DNA of 64,000 bases, from positions 248,001 to 312,000 of the forward strand of contig NZ_JACIGK010000001.1 in assembly GCF_014197915.1 (NCBI RefSeq), in the 5' to 3' direction. Within the stretch, counting starts at the first letter, position 1. Each line of letters opens with the position of its first letter. The translations under genes were made by a program, and so were the position numbers. The notes under the pieces were generated by a model, which saw only the letters and a list, made by a program, of their open reading frames with translations, did no database searches and was not told where the DNA came from. This document shows, piece by piece, positions 16,398-25,262 of the stretch. Origin of the DNA: Roseospira visakhapatnamensis (GTDB taxonomy: Bacteria > Pseudomonadota > Alphaproteobacteria > Rhodospirillales > Rhodospirillaceae).

Positions 16398-17433
16398 CCG
16401 GAGCCGGGGTCCGGCCGCCCAGCCAGCGCGGCGGCCGGTGCAGCAGGGCCAGGGTCGCCAGCACCAGGACCGCCGCCGCGGCCAGCGGCGGCCAGGGCGT
16501 CCAGAGGGCGGACGCCAGCGCCAGGCCGACCAGCACGGCGTTGACGGTGGCGATCACCGTGCTGACCCGGGCGTGTGACAGGCCCGCCTGAACGGCGCGC
16601 TGGTAGGCGTGCTCGCGATGGGCCTGGGCCAGGGGCCGGCGGCGGGCGGCGCGGACCAGCAGCGTCAGGGTGGCGTCGCCCCAGTAGTAGGCCGGCGCGA
16701 TCAGCGCCGCCGCCCAGGCCCCGGACGCCGCCAGCATCACCAGCAGTCCCCCCAGCAGGTAGCCCAGGGGCACGCTGCCCACGTCGCCCAGGAACAGCCG
16801 CGCCGGGTGCCAGTTCCACACCAGGAACCCGGCCATGGCGCCGGCCAGGATCAGCGGCGCGGCCACCGGCAGTCCGCCCACCGCCGGCACCGTCGCCAGC
16901 AGTGCCAGGGCCAGCCCCACGGTGACCGTCTCCACCCCGGTGATGCCGTCGATGCCGTCCATGAAGTTGACCAGGTTGACGAACCAGGCCCAGGCGAGGA
17001 CGGCCGCCAGGGGGTCCAGGACCCCGGGCAGCCAGCCCTGGAACACCGGTCCCGGCAGCGGCAGCAGCAGCAGTCCGGCGACACAGGCCATCACGTGGGC
17101 CAGCAGCCGCGCCCGCGCCGGCAGGTTGCGCAGGTCGTCCCACCAGGACACCACCGCCAGCCCGACGCCGCCCAGGATCAGCGCCCAGGGCAGGCCGCCG
17201 CCCATCGTCGCCGGGCGTGTCGCCGCGTCCCAGGCCAGCAGCGGCACCGCGACCGCCATCACCGCCAGCCCGCCGCCGCGCGGGGTGGGCACGCTGTGGC
17301 TGGAGCGGGCGTTGGGATGGTCCAGCAGCGCCCGCCGCCGCAGCCAGAGTTCGGCCAGCCGGACGCCGGCCACCGTCAGGACGGCGGCCAGCGCGGCCAG
17401 GATCAGCGGGTGCGGCGCGGCGAGCAGGATCAT
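16372..17433 (-). CDS. WecA/MraY-family undecaprenyl-phosphate sugar-phosphate transferase
   Basis: 353 residues from the ATG at 17433; a TTG 36 bases upstream also fits the frame. About ten membrane helices. Family motifs: TPRGGGLAVM near the start, WWDDLRNLPARARL (the aspartate pair of the first cytosolic loop), WFVNLVNFMDGIDGITG, and NWHPARLFLGDVGSVPLGYLLG. These fit the polyprenyl-phosphate N-acetylhexosamine-1-phosphate transferase group, which starts lipid-linked polysaccharide synthesis in the inner membrane. The next gene upstream, 56 bases away, looks like a glycosyltransferase-like protein, which supports a role in surface polysaccharide. The exact sugar is unknown. Confidence 0.87.
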   Translation of the reverse strand: MILLAAPHPLILAALAAVLTVAGVRLAELWLRRRALLDHPNARSSHSVPTPRGGGLAVMAVAVPLLAWDAATRPATMGGGLPWALILGGVGLAVVSWWDDLRNLPARARLLAHVMACVAGLLLLPLPGPVFQGWLPGVLDPLAAVLAWAWFVNLVNFMDGIDGITGVETVTVGLALALLATVPAVGGLPVAAPLILAGAMAGFLVWNWHPARLFLGDVGSVPLGYLLGGLLVMLAASGAWAAALIAPAYYWGDATLTLLVRAARRRPLAQAHREHAYQRAVQAGLSHARVSTVIATVNAVLVGLALASALWTPWPPLAAAAVLVLATLALLHRPPRWLGGRTPAPASAPAPRG

Positions 17434-17489
17434 GGACGCGCGTATACCGGAACCACGGGATGCAGACAAACGATACCGACCGGTCCGCC

Positions 17490-18458
17490 TCAGGGGCCGC
17501 CGGCGTCATCGGGCCGATGCGCGTCGTACAGCGCACGCCAGTCGAAAAACGGCGGCAACAGGCCCTCGGCCTGGAAGTGCGCGGCCAGCGCCGGCACCGG
17601 GCAGAAGCCCGGCAGCACGTCGAGGACCCGGTTGGTGGTGCGGCGCTCCGCCCCCTGGTGGGCGACGCGCCGTTTCGGGTGGCCCACGTAGCGGGTGTTC
17701 TCGAAATGGGTCCAGTGGTCGCGCAGCACGGACCCGTGGGTGAACAGCGTGTGGCTCATGTGGCCGGTGCTGCGCCAGCGGCGATCCGCGCCCATCACCA
17801 GGTAGCTCGGGTAGTGACGGGTGTAGAGCACGCGCTGTTCCTGCGGGTGCAGCATCAGGTGCCCGCCGGTGGCGGCGTGTACCTGGCGATAGAAGCCGAC
17901 CATGGAGGCCACCGCCTCGGGTTGGTGCAGGTAGTCGTCCTCGACGAAGTAGATCAGGCGGTCGGCCCCGGCGGCGCGCTTGAACTGGGCGTGCATCACC
18001 GGGCCGGCTTTCGTCACCTCGGCGGTGCGCAGCGTCCAGGGCACCGTCAGGCGGGACAGCGTGGCCTCGATCAAGGCGCGGGCGTCGGCGTCGGAGTGGT
18101 CGTCGTCCACCTCCACCCGCAGATCCTCCAGGCCGGCGGCCTCGGCGGCGTGGTTGACGCTGGCCACCAGCGATCCCAGGCAGGCGCGCACCACCGTCTC
18201 CAGGGAGTCGTCCACCAGGTCATGGCGCCGGGCGCGGCGCGGGTCGCGCAGGCAGGTCCGCGCCATCACCGTCAGGGCCACCGGCGCCGGGGCATTGCCG
18301 GTCCGGTCGAACAGGGCCTTGGCGGCCAGCAGGGAGTCCGGGTCGCGGAGCCGCTCCGGGTGGGCGAGGGGGCGCAGGTTGACCTGTCCGGAGCGCGTGA
18401 TGCGATAGCCGAAGGGCCGCAGCAGCAGCCGGTCGAGCAGCTTGAGGGCGTCGTTCAT
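17490..18458 (-). CDS. Glycosyltransferase-like protein
   Basis: 322 residues. The middle of the protein has [23 protein letters not shown], a DxD-like acidic motif in a GT-A-like setting, preceded by a region that reads like a nucleotide-sugar Rossmann half ([12 protein letters not shown] part). A C-terminal stretch contains several aromatic and His residues ([19 protein letters not shown]). I do not recognise the exact family. ATG 18458 has no strong ribosome site. It probably forms an operon with the downstream WecA/MraY-like gene, suggesting lipid-linked or surface polysaccharide assembly. Confidence 0.6.
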   Translation of the reverse strand: MNDALKLLDRLLLRPFGYRITRSGQVNLRPLAHPERLRDPDSLLAAKALFDRTGNAPAPVALTVMARTCLRDPRRARRHDLVDDSLETVVRACLGSLVASVNHAAEAAGLEDLRVEVDDDHSDADARALIEATLSRLTVPWTLRTAEVTKAGPVMHAQFKRAAGADRLIYFVEDDYLHQPEAVASMVGFYRQVHAATGGHLMLHPQEQRVLYTRHYPSYLVMGADRRWRSTGHMSHTLFTHGSVLRDHWTHFENTRYVGHPKRRVAHQGAERRTTNRVLDVLPGFCPVPALAAHFQAEGLLPPFFDWRALYDAHRPDDAGGP

Positions 18459-18532
18459 GGCGGGGCGATCCTGGGGTCTTGGGGGGACGCCGGACAGTGC
18501 GCCATCGCGGGGTCCCCTTCAAGGCCGAGCCC

Positions 18533-19726
18533 CTATCCCGTGAACGCCTGCAGGCCGGTTTGGGCGCGACCCAGGATCAGGGCGTGGATGTCGTGGGTGC
18601 CCTCGTAGGTGTTCACGGTCTCCAGGTTCATCACATGGCGGATGACGTGGAACTCGTCGCTGATGCCGTTACCGCCGTGCATGTCGCGGGCTATGCGGGC
18701 GATATCGAGCGCCTTGCCGCAGTTGTTGCGCTTGACCAGCGAGATGGCCTCGGGCGCCGCGCGGCCATCGTCCAGCAAGCGGCCCACCCGCAGCATGGCG
18801 TGCAGGCCCAGGGTGATCTCGGTCTGCATGTCGGCCAGCTTCTTCTGAATGAGCTGGTTGGCGGCCAGCGGGCGGCCGAACTGGTGGCGGTCCAGGGTGT
18901 ACTGGCGGGCCGCGTGCCAGCAGAACTCGGCGGCGCCCAGCACGCCCCAGGCGATGCCGTAGCGCGCCTTGTTGAGGCAGCCGAAGGGACCCGCCAGCCC
19001 GGTCGCCTCGGGCAACAGGTTCTCCTCGGGCACCTCGACGCCGTCCAGCACGATCTCGCCGGTGATGGAGGCGCGCAAGGAGAACTTGCCCGCGATCTTC
19101 GGGGTGGAGAAGCCCTTCATGCCGCGCTCCACCAGGAAGCCCTTGATGCGTCCGCCATGGGCCTCGGAGCGCGCCCACACCACGGCCACGTCGGCGATGG
19201 GGCTGTTGGTGATCCACATCTTGGCGCCGGTCAGGCGATAGCCGCCGTCGATCTTCTCGGCGCGGGTCTTCATGCCGGCCGGATCGGAGCCGTGGTCGGG
19301 CTCGGTCAGGCCGAAGCAGCCCACCTTGTCGCCCCGGCCTAGCAGCGGCAGCCAGGTGTGCTTCTGATCCTGGCTGCCGTACGCCTGGATGGGATACATG
19401 ACCAGCGAGGACTGCACGCTCATGGCCGAGCGGTAGCCGCTGTCCACGCGCTCGATCTCGCGAGCGATCAGCCCATAGGCCACGTGGTTGACGCCGGCGC
19501 CGCCCAGGGCCTCGGGGACCGTCGGCCCCAGCAGGCCCATGGCCCCCATCTCGGTCATGATCTCGGGGTCGAAGCGTTCGTCCCGGTTGGCGCTCAGCAC
19601 CCGGGGCATCAGCTTGTCCTGGCAGTAGGCGCGGGCGCTGTCGCGGATCATGCGCTCGTCCTCGGACAACAGGCCGTCGAGGTCCAGGATGTCATCCCAG
19701 GAGACGAGCGGGGGGGCGGTGGTCAT
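18533..19726 (-). CDS. gcdH: Glutaryl-CoA dehydrogenase
   Basis: 397 residues from the ATG at 19726, with AGGAG 9 bases upstream. An FAD acyl-CoA dehydrogenase that oxidises and decarboxylates glutaryl-CoA to crotonyl-CoA in lysine and tryptophan breakdown. Characteristic stretches: [87 protein letters not shown] and the catalytic-base segment [17 protein letters not shown] (Glu near 373). The order and wording match GcdH more closely than short- or medium-chain dehydrogenases. It appears to be monocistronic. Confidence 0.92.
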   Translation of the reverse strand: MTTAPPLVSWDDILDLDGLLSEDERMIRDSARAYCQDKLMPRVLSANRDERFDPEIMTEMGAMGLLGPTVPEALGGAGVNHVAYGLIAREIERVDSGYRSAMSVQSSLVMYPIQAYGSQDQKHTWLPLLGRGDKVGCFGLTEPDHGSDPAGMKTRAEKIDGGYRLTGAKMWITNSPIADVAVVWARSEAHGGRIKGFLVERGMKGFSTPKIAGKFSLRASITGEIVLDGVEVPEENLLPEATGLAGPFGCLNKARYGIAWGVLGAAEFCWHAARQYTLDRHQFGRPLAANQLIQKKLADMQTEITLGLHAMLRVGRLLDDGRAAPEAISLVKRNNCGKALDIARIARDMHGGNGISDEFHVIRHVMNLETVNTYEGTHDIHALILGRAQTGLQAFTG

Positions 19727-19830
19727 GGGGAGGCTCCTGCGGGGCGCGAACACGGATCGGACAGTCCGACCCGGGCACTATGCCCGCGTTGCGCGGGTGT
19801 GTCCAAGTTCCGCATACCCGCCATGCAAGA

Positions 19831-19858
19831 GGGGCCGCGCGATCGCCCGCGCGGCCCC
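19831..19858 (-). terminator. Terminator of the octaheme cytochrome operon
   Basis: GGGGCCGCGC (19831-19840) pairs perfectly with GCGCGGCCCC (19849-19858) around an 8-base loop. On the minus strand it lies about 26 bases after the cytochrome b stop and is followed by TCTTGC. It separates the operon from gcdH. Confidence 0.6.
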
Positions 19859-19884
19859 AGGCCCATGCTCTTCGGCGGCGGGAC

Positions 19885-20529
19885 TTACCCGCACCGATCG
19901 GGTGGTCGCCGGCCGGGGGCGTGCGGGTCGTTCGGGTCCACGTACAGCAGGTCATAGCCGGTCAGCATGGCCTTGAGGTACGCGTAGAACGGCTTGCCGG
20001 CGAAGGCGGCCAGGTACACGTGGCCGACGAAGAAGACCAGCATGGCGAAGGCCGCCGCCGTGTGCACCAGGGCCACGTCGCCCAGGGTCACCGGCCCCTC
20101 CAGACCGGTGCGGACCCAGTCGTTGTAGAACATGTACAACAGGCCGGAGATCCAGATGACCGGCGAGATCAGCACGTTGAACGCGAGATAGGCCAGGCGC
20201 TGCAACGGATTGTGCTTGGCCATGCGGGTCTTCCGGTAGGGATGCGGCACCGAGGCATCCAGGATGCCGGTGGTGTAGTACTGGACCACCGCCATGATGC
20301 CGCGCCGGGTGGGGATGTACTGCTTCCACTCCCCGGTGATGGCGTGCCAGAACAGCACGAACACCCACAGTCCGATCAGGAACCAGGCGGCGAAGCGGTG
20401 CCACTGCGCGGCCCGTTCGTAGCCCAGCCATTCGTAGGCGCCGTTCACCTCGAACCCGGTGACCATCATGGTGATGATCAGCGCCGCCTGCGACCAGTGC
20501 CAGAACCGCTCGAAGCGGCTGAACACCAT
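19885..20529 (-). CDS. Membrane cytochrome b subunit
   Basis: 214 residues from ATG 20529 (AGGAAAG 8 bases upstream); an ATG at 20559 with AAAGGA upstream is an equally possible start. Four to five membrane helices with paired histidines (FERFWHWSQAALIITMMVTG; AQWHRFAAWFLIGLWVFVLFWHAITGEW; LVHTAAAFAMLVFFVGHVYLA) resemble the di-heme cytochrome b561-type subunits of thiosulfate reductase, hydrogenase and formate dehydrogenase. It would exchange electrons between quinol and the octaheme cytochrome encoded 52 bases upstream in the same operon. Confidence 0.85.
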   Translation of the reverse strand: MVFSRFERFWHWSQAALIITMMVTGFEVNGAYEWLGYERAAQWHRFAAWFLIGLWVFVLFWHAITGEWKQYIPTRRGIMAVVQYYTTGILDASVPHPYRKTRMAKHNPLQRLAYLAFNVLISPVIWISGLLYMFYNDWVRTGLEGPVTLGDVALVHTAAAFAMLVFFVGHVYLAAFAGKPFYAYLKAMLTGYDLLYVDPNDPHAPGRRPPDRCG

Positions 20530-20581
20530 CACGCATTCTTTCCTGTCTCTATGAGGCATCGGGACGTCCTTTCGTGAGGGG

Positions 20582-22246
20582 TCAGCCGCGGCGCGCCCGC
20601 GCGCGGATCGAGGCGGCCAGGCGGATCAGGCCGTGCAGGATGGTGCCCAGCAGGGTGAGCCCCGCCAGCCCCCAGCCGACCGTGGTCAGCCACGGGAAGG
20701 TGTCCCGCCCGGGCATGTAGAAGCCCGTCAGGTCGGCCAGGCGGCCGTTCCCGGCGTGGCACTCGTTGCAGCTCAGCGCCTCCTCCTTGGGGGCCACCAT
20801 GTGGGTGATGGGCCAGTAGGTCTCGGTGTCCACGAAGTCGTGAGCGCCGGAGAACGGCACCGGCTGGGCCGCCATGCCGGCGGTCAGTGCCTTGGGCCAG
20901 TCGAAGTTGGTCCAGAACGCCGTGTCGTCCTTGCCGAAGACATGCGGCAGGGCCAGCACGGACTGCCCGGCGTCGTAAGGTTGGCGGCTGTGCATCACCT
21001 TGAAGGGCCAGATGCGGGAGTCCGGATCGTCGGCCGCGCCCTCGACGGCGTTCAGGACGACCACGCCGTCGGGGTCGATGGTGTCGCCGGGCTTGGTGTA
21101 GCGGATGGTGCCGTTGAACCAGCGATAGTCCGGCGGCACGTCGGCGCCCCAGACGAAGTCCCCTTTCTTCGATGTGTAGGTCGTGTATCCGTGGGCGCCT
21201 TCCTCGTGAAAGGGCTTGCCGTCGGCGGTCATGCGGCCGGCCGTGGACCAGTCCCAGCGCACCTTGGTCATGCGCGCGCCCCGCGCGAAGGCGGGGATGT
21301 GGCAGGTCTGGCAGGCCACCCGGTCGGTGTGGTCGTTCAGCTTGGAGCGCCGCTCGTGCGGCGTCTGCCCGTGGCAGCTTTCGCAGGTGGCCCGTGTCTG
21401 GTCGGTGTGCCCGGGGACGTCGATGCCCACGGGGTCGATGGCCGTGGGGGCGTAGCGGCTGCCGGTGACCTGGTGCCCGCCGGTGGTGTGGCAGGTGGCG
21501 CACTGGAAGTTCAGGCCGTTCGCGTCCATGTGCACGTCGAGCGCGAAGTCCGGCTGGATCAGCGAGGTGTCGAGGTCGCCGTGCTTGACGCCGTCCTCGC
21601 CGCCGCCGTTGAAGTGGCAGGCGCCGCAGGTGGCGCGCGACGTCGGTCCCACGTTGCGCGCCACCTCGGCCAGGTCCAGGGCCGGGTCGGGATGGCCGGC
21701 CAGGGTGGCGGGCTTGGTGTAGGTTCCGGTGGTGTCGTGGCACACCAGGCAGTCGACGGCGGTTTCCGAGCCGTGGTCGAAGCTCGCGTCCTCCCAGCCA
21801 TAGCCGATGTGGCAGCTGGTGCAGCGCGGCCAGTTGCTCTCGATGGAGATGCAGAAGTTGTTGACCACGTTGCGCTTGCCCAGTCCCGCCTGACCGGTGC
21901 GCGCGTTGTCGTAATGCCAGGTCCAATGGGTGGTCTGGTGAAGCTGCTTGGCGGCGTTGGTGTGGCAGTGCAGGCAGGCGGCGGTGACCGAGGGACCGTC
22001 GGTGAACGGTCCGGTCAACTCCTCGTAGGCGGTGTGGTCGGCCGTTGAGTCGTGGGGGGTGTCGATGGCGCCGTGGACGATGGGGGTGGCGCCGGCCGCC
22101 AGCGCGGCGCGAGGGGGGCCGACCAGGCCGAACAGCGCGAGGCCCAGGACAAGACCTAGCAGGACGCCGGCGCGGGCCGTGGGGGGGCGGGATTTCCGAA
22201 CGCGTGGATCCCGCGAGGATGGGGGATGACAGACTCCTCCCGTCAT
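20582..22246 (-). CDS. Octaheme c-type cytochrome, tetrathionate-reductase (OTR) family
   Basis: 554 residues from ATG 22246, which has AGGGAGAA about 9 bases upstream. After an N-terminal signal peptide ending near AALAAG, eight CxxCH heme sites are visible: CLHCH, CTSCH, CLVCH, CGACH, CATCH, CESCH, CQTCH and CNECH, at roughly residues 92, 143, 167, 207, 250, 288, 313 and 494. A C-terminal membrane helix with a basic tail (about 520-554) anchors it. Spacing and sequence resemble the octaheme tetrathionate reductase family, whose members reduce tetrathionate, nitrite or hydroxylamine in vitro. The physiological substrate here is unknown. The downstream cytochrome b gene gives a quinol-linked periplasmic reductase. 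Confidence 0.9.
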   Translation of the reverse strand: MTGGVCHPPSSRDPRVRKSRPPTARAGVLLGLVLGLALFGLVGPPRAALAAGATPIVHGAIDTPHDSTADHTAYEELTGPFTDGPSVTAACLHCHTNAAKQLHQTTHWTWHYDNARTGQAGLGKRNVVNNFCISIESNWPRCTSCHIGYGWEDASFDHGSETAVDCLVCHDTTGTYTKPATLAGHPDPALDLAEVARNVGPTSRATCGACHFNGGGEDGVKHGDLDTSLIQPDFALDVHMDANGLNFQCATCHTTGGHQVTGSRYAPTAIDPVGIDVPGHTDQTRATCESCHGQTPHERRSKLNDHTDRVACQTCHIPAFARGARMTKVRWDWSTAGRMTADGKPFHEEGAHGYTTYTSKKGDFVWGADVPPDYRWFNGTIRYTKPGDTIDPDGVVVLNAVEGAADDPDSRIWPFKVMHSRQPYDAGQSVLALPHVFGKDDTAFWTNFDWPKALTAGMAAQPVPFSGAHDFVDTETYWPITHMVAPKEEALSCNECHAGNGRLADLTGFYMPGRDTFPWLTTVGWGLAGLTLLGTILHGLIRLAASIRARARRG

Positions 22247-22848
22247 GGTCGCTTTCTCCCTGTTGACCGCCGTTTGTTTGTTGTTGAGGGCCGGCATCCC
22301 CGACCTGGCGGCTGGGTCGGGGACAGCGCCATACCCCCATGAACCGCAGGGGAATGGACCCATCGTACGGACCTAACCGGACCGTTCGCGAAACGCATTG
22401 ATGGAACGCACTTGGCCAGGGACCGGGTCGCGCGCGGAGCCATGGGCCGTGGGATCCGGGAGAGCGGGACCCGACCCTCTCGTGGTCCGCCCGCCGCTGT
22501 CGCGCCCGTCTCGAGTCCCCGTCCGGGTCCCTCCCCGCGTCGTCTCCCCGAGTCGTCCTCCCGAGTCGTTGCTCCAGTCGCTCACGATGGCGCGCGACCG
22601 CTCCCGGACCATCGCGGGCAGGCCGTGGCGCCGTCTCACGCCGCCGAATCGGACGGCGAGCACCGGTTTCGATTGACGATCCGCAATCCAAGCCCTCAAG
22701 AATCATGAGGACTCGTGGCACGCCTGCGTTCTGGGGTGGTCCGCCATGATCAACACCGGCGACGCTGGTGAAGGGGGGACGGGCGGCGTAGACTCAAGAT
22801 TGTTGCTGACGTCAGCCAGGGTCTCGACGGGATGGAAGGGAGTCGGCG
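22247..22848. other. Gene-free region upstream of the octaheme cytochrome
   Basis: About 600 bases between the divergently transcribed octaheme gene and the unknown gene at 22849. No credible gene is seen. It holds a hairpin (CCCCGACC at 22298-22305 with GGTCGGGG at 22315-22322) in the likely cytochrome leader, short direct repeats around 22545-22575 (CCCGAGTCGT twice), and a 12-bp palindrome close to the downstream gene. Promoters for both genes should lie here, but none matches consensus well. Confidence 0.5.
22805..22816. promoter_or_regulatory. Perfect 12-bp palindrome upstream of unknown gene
   Basis: GCTGACGTCAGC is a perfect palindrome located 33 bases before the ATG at 22849. Its position between a possible promoter and the ribosome site suggests an operator. 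No regulator can be assigned. Confidence 0.3.
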
Positions 22849-23352
22849 ATGGAGCCACGGCCCGCCCACATCATCGCCATGCTGGAGTTGCACCACGGCC
22901 GCATGGTGGCGCGGTTGCGCAACGTGCTCGACACCCAGGTCCGCCGCGCGCCCGAGGCGGGCGTGATCACCAATGAGCTGGGGTTCCTGGCGCTGGAGGC
23001 GGAGGCGTACCGCGCCTTCGTCCATGCCCACGCCGACCAGTTGGCGCGGGTCGCCCCCGTCACCGACGCGGGTTCTGGCGGCGAGGACGAGCATGTGTTG
23101 CGCGACGCCGCGGATTCGCTGTACTTCGATATCCTGCACATCAACGACCGCGTGGATCGGGATGGCGAGTCCGATCCCGGCGTGGTGACCCGCATCGCCA
23201 GGGTGGGCGCCGATTTCCTGGAATACACCCGGCGCTGTCACTTGAGCATTCAGCGCCGCCGCGCCGATCGCGTCAGTGCCATCCGCGCCGTCATCGCCCG
23301 GGGGACCGTGCCGCTGGCGGCGAGTTACGTCCCCTGGACCGGATGCTCGTGA
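22849..23352 (+). CDS. Unknown soluble protein
   Basis: 167 residues; ATG 22849 has GGGAG 7 bases upstream. No signal peptide or membrane helix. The protein is largely helical and rich in Arg, Ala and His. It starts with a helix (AHIIAMLELHHGRMVARLRNVL) that could form a coil, followed by acidic and basic helices and a short conserved-looking end (VPLAASYVPWTGC). I do not recognise the family. Codon use matches the host chromosome, so it looks native. Confidence 0.6.
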   Translation: MEPRPAHIIAMLELHHGRMVARLRNVLDTQVRRAPEAGVITNELGFLALEAEAYRAFVHAHADQLARVAPVTDAGSGGEDEHVLRDAADSLYFDILHINDRVDRDGESDPGVVTRIARVGADFLEYTRRCHLSIQRRRADRVSAIRAVIARGTVPLAASYVPWTGCS

Positions 23353-23513
23353 GACGACGCCGTCAAGGGGACCATCCGTCTCGACGCACGGGAGCTGTCC
23401 GGATCACGCGCTTGAGGTCCGGGCGGGCTCGTGGCGGCCCCGCTTGACGACGGCACCGCCGCCTGCTTCGATGCGCCCCTGATCACGACACGCGGGGGTG
23501 AGGAGGCGCGGGC

Positions 23514-23855
23514 ATGCCCGAGACCATCGGGGTCGAGGACTTTCTGAAGGTGGACATCCGCGTCGGTCGGGTGGTCGCCGCCGAGCCCTTTCCCGAGGCC
23601 CGCAAGCCCGCCATCAAGATGCGCGTGGATTTCGGCCCCGGGATCGGCGAGCGCAAGACCTCCGCCCAGGTGACCAGGCATTACACGCCCGAGGCGCTGG
23701 TCGGCCGCCAGGTGCTGGCGGTGGTGAACTTCCCGCCCAAGCAGATCGGCAAGGTCATGAGCGAGTGCCTGGTGCTGGGCACGCCCGATGACGCGGGCGA
23801 GGTGGTGTTGCTGCGTCCGGATCACGAGGTGCCCCTGGGCGGGCGCATGTATTGA
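23514..23855 (+). CDS. csaA: CsaA-type tRNA-binding-domain protein
   Basis: 113 residues; ATG 23514 lies 7 bases after GAGGAGG. A single tRNA-binding OB-fold (EMAP-like): FLKVDIRVGRVVAAEPFPEARKPAIKMRVDFG, then TRHYTPEALVGRQVLAVVNFPPKQIGKVMSECLVLG. Length and sequence match CsaA of Bacillus and proteobacteria, a homodimer described as a chaperone or export-related protein with tRNA-binding fold. The next gene starts 43 bases after its stop. Confidence 0.93.
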   Translation: MPETIGVEDFLKVDIRVGRVVAAEPFPEARKPAIKMRVDFGPGIGERKTSAQVTRHYTPEALVGRQVLAVVNFPPKQIGKVMSECLVLGTPDDAGEVVLLRPDHEVPLGGRMY

Positions 23856-23898
23856 GCAGGGGGCGGACGGCCGGTTCGCTCCCGCGCGGGAGAAGAGC

Positions 23899-25149
23899 GT
23901 GAGGGTCCTGGTTCTCGGCGCCGGTGTCATCGGCGCCACGACGGCCTATGTCCTGGCGCGCGAGGGGCACGCCGTGACCCTTGTGGATCGAAGGGACGGC
24001 CCTGGCCTGGAGGCCAGCTACGCCAACGGCGGCCAGATCGCCGCCAGCCACGCCGAACCCTGGGCCGGTCCCTCGACACCGCTGAAGCTGCTGGCCTGGC
24101 TGGGGCGGGACGACGCGCCCCTGCAACTCCGCTGGGCGCGGTGGGACCCGGCGTTCTGGGCCTGGGGCCTGCGGTTCCTGGCCAACTGCCCGCCCGCCCG
24201 GCAGGCCCGCAACCTGGACCGCCTGGTGCGCCTGGCCCTGGACAGTCGCCAGCGCCTGGTGGAGCTGCGGGCCGACCTGGACCTGCGCTACGATGCCCGT
24301 ACCGAGGGCATCCTGCACATCTATCGCCAGCGCCGCAGCCTGGAGCAGGCGCGCCGCGCCGGTGCCGTCATGAGCGCCGCCGGGCTGGACCGCCATGCCA
24401 TCAGCATCGAGGAGGCGGTGGCCCGGGAACCGGCGCTGGCCCATGTGGCGCCCACGCTGGCCGGCGCCTTCTACAGTCCCGGGGACGAAAGCGGCGACGC
24501 CCACGCTTTCACCCGGGCCATGGCGGAGCACGCCCGGCGGCTGGGCGCGCGCCTGATGTACGGCACGGCGGTCACCGGCCTGGAGCGCGGCCGGGGCCGC
24601 GCCCGCGACCGGGTGGCGGCGGTGCGCACCGACCGGGGCCGGCTGGAGGGCGACGCGGTGGTGCTGGCCCTCGGCAGCCTCTCGCCCCGTCTGACGCGGC
24701 CGCTGGGGCTGCGGCTGCCGGTCTATCCGGCCAAGGGCTATTCGATCACCCTGGATACGCGCGGATACGACGGCGCCCCCACCGTCAGCGTCACCGACGA
24801 CGAACAGAAGATGGTGTTCTCGCGCCTGGGCGACCGGCTGCGCTGCGCCGGAACCGCCGCGCTGGAGGGCTGGGGCACCACCTTGAACCCGGCGCGGGTG
24901 GCGCTGACCCTGCGCAATGCCCGCGCGCTGTTTCCGCGCGGCGGAAACTACGACGACCCGGACCCGTGGTGCGGCCTGCGCCCGGCCACGCCCGGGTCGG
25001 TGCCGTTGCTGGGCCGGGCACCGGGGTTCGACAACCTGCTGCTGAACACCGGGCATGGCACCCTGGGCTGGACCCTGGCCTGCGGCTCCGCCCAGGTCAC
25101 CGCCGATGTGTTGGCCGGACGCGAGCCGGCGGTGCCGATCGGGGACTGA
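23899..25149 (+). CDS. dadA: D-amino-acid dehydrogenase-like FAD oxidoreductase
   Basis: 416 residues. The GTG at 23899 is preferred because GGGAG lies 6 bases upstream and the product then begins VRVLVLGAGVIGATTAYVLAREGHAVTLVDRR, a perfect FAD-binding Rossmann start; the longer frame overlaps csaA. The body fits the DadA family: EASYANGGQIAASHAEPW near residue 40, RTEGILHIYR, the segment GDAHAFTRAMAEHARRLG, and the C-terminal dinucleotide-binding GLRPATPGSVPLLGRAPGFDNLLLNTGHGTLGWTLACGSA. It would deaminate D-amino acids and feed electrons to the membrane chain. No alanine racemase is nearby. Confidence 0.88.
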   Translation: MRVLVLGAGVIGATTAYVLAREGHAVTLVDRRDGPGLEASYANGGQIAASHAEPWAGPSTPLKLLAWLGRDDAPLQLRWARWDPAFWAWGLRFLANCPPARQARNLDRLVRLALDSRQRLVELRADLDLRYDARTEGILHIYRQRRSLEQARRAGAVMSAAGLDRHAISIEEAVAREPALAHVAPTLAGAFYSPGDESGDAHAFTRAMAEHARRLGARLMYGTAVTGLERGRGRARDRVAAVRTDRGRLEGDAVVLALGSLSPRLTRPLGLRLPVYPAKGYSITLDTRGYDGAPTVSVTDDEQKMVFSRLGDRLRCAGTAALEGWGTTLNPARVALTLRNARALFPRGGNYDDPDPWCGLRPATPGSVPLLGRAPGFDNLLLNTGHGTLGWTLACGSAQVTADVLAGREPAVPIGD

Positions 25150-25262
25150 GCGGCGTCCCTGCTTCGGCGTGGCCGGCCCCCTGGCTGGCGACCCGGCGCC
25201 ACCCTATATTGGCGCCAAGACTTCGCATCTCGATCAGGGAGCCCCGAGAGGGATTCACGGCC

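Noticed and set aside
20529-22721. 730-residue minus-strand frame over the octaheme gene
   Set aside because: Different frame of the octaheme cytochrome gene; Arg/His/Pro-rich, no heme motifs.
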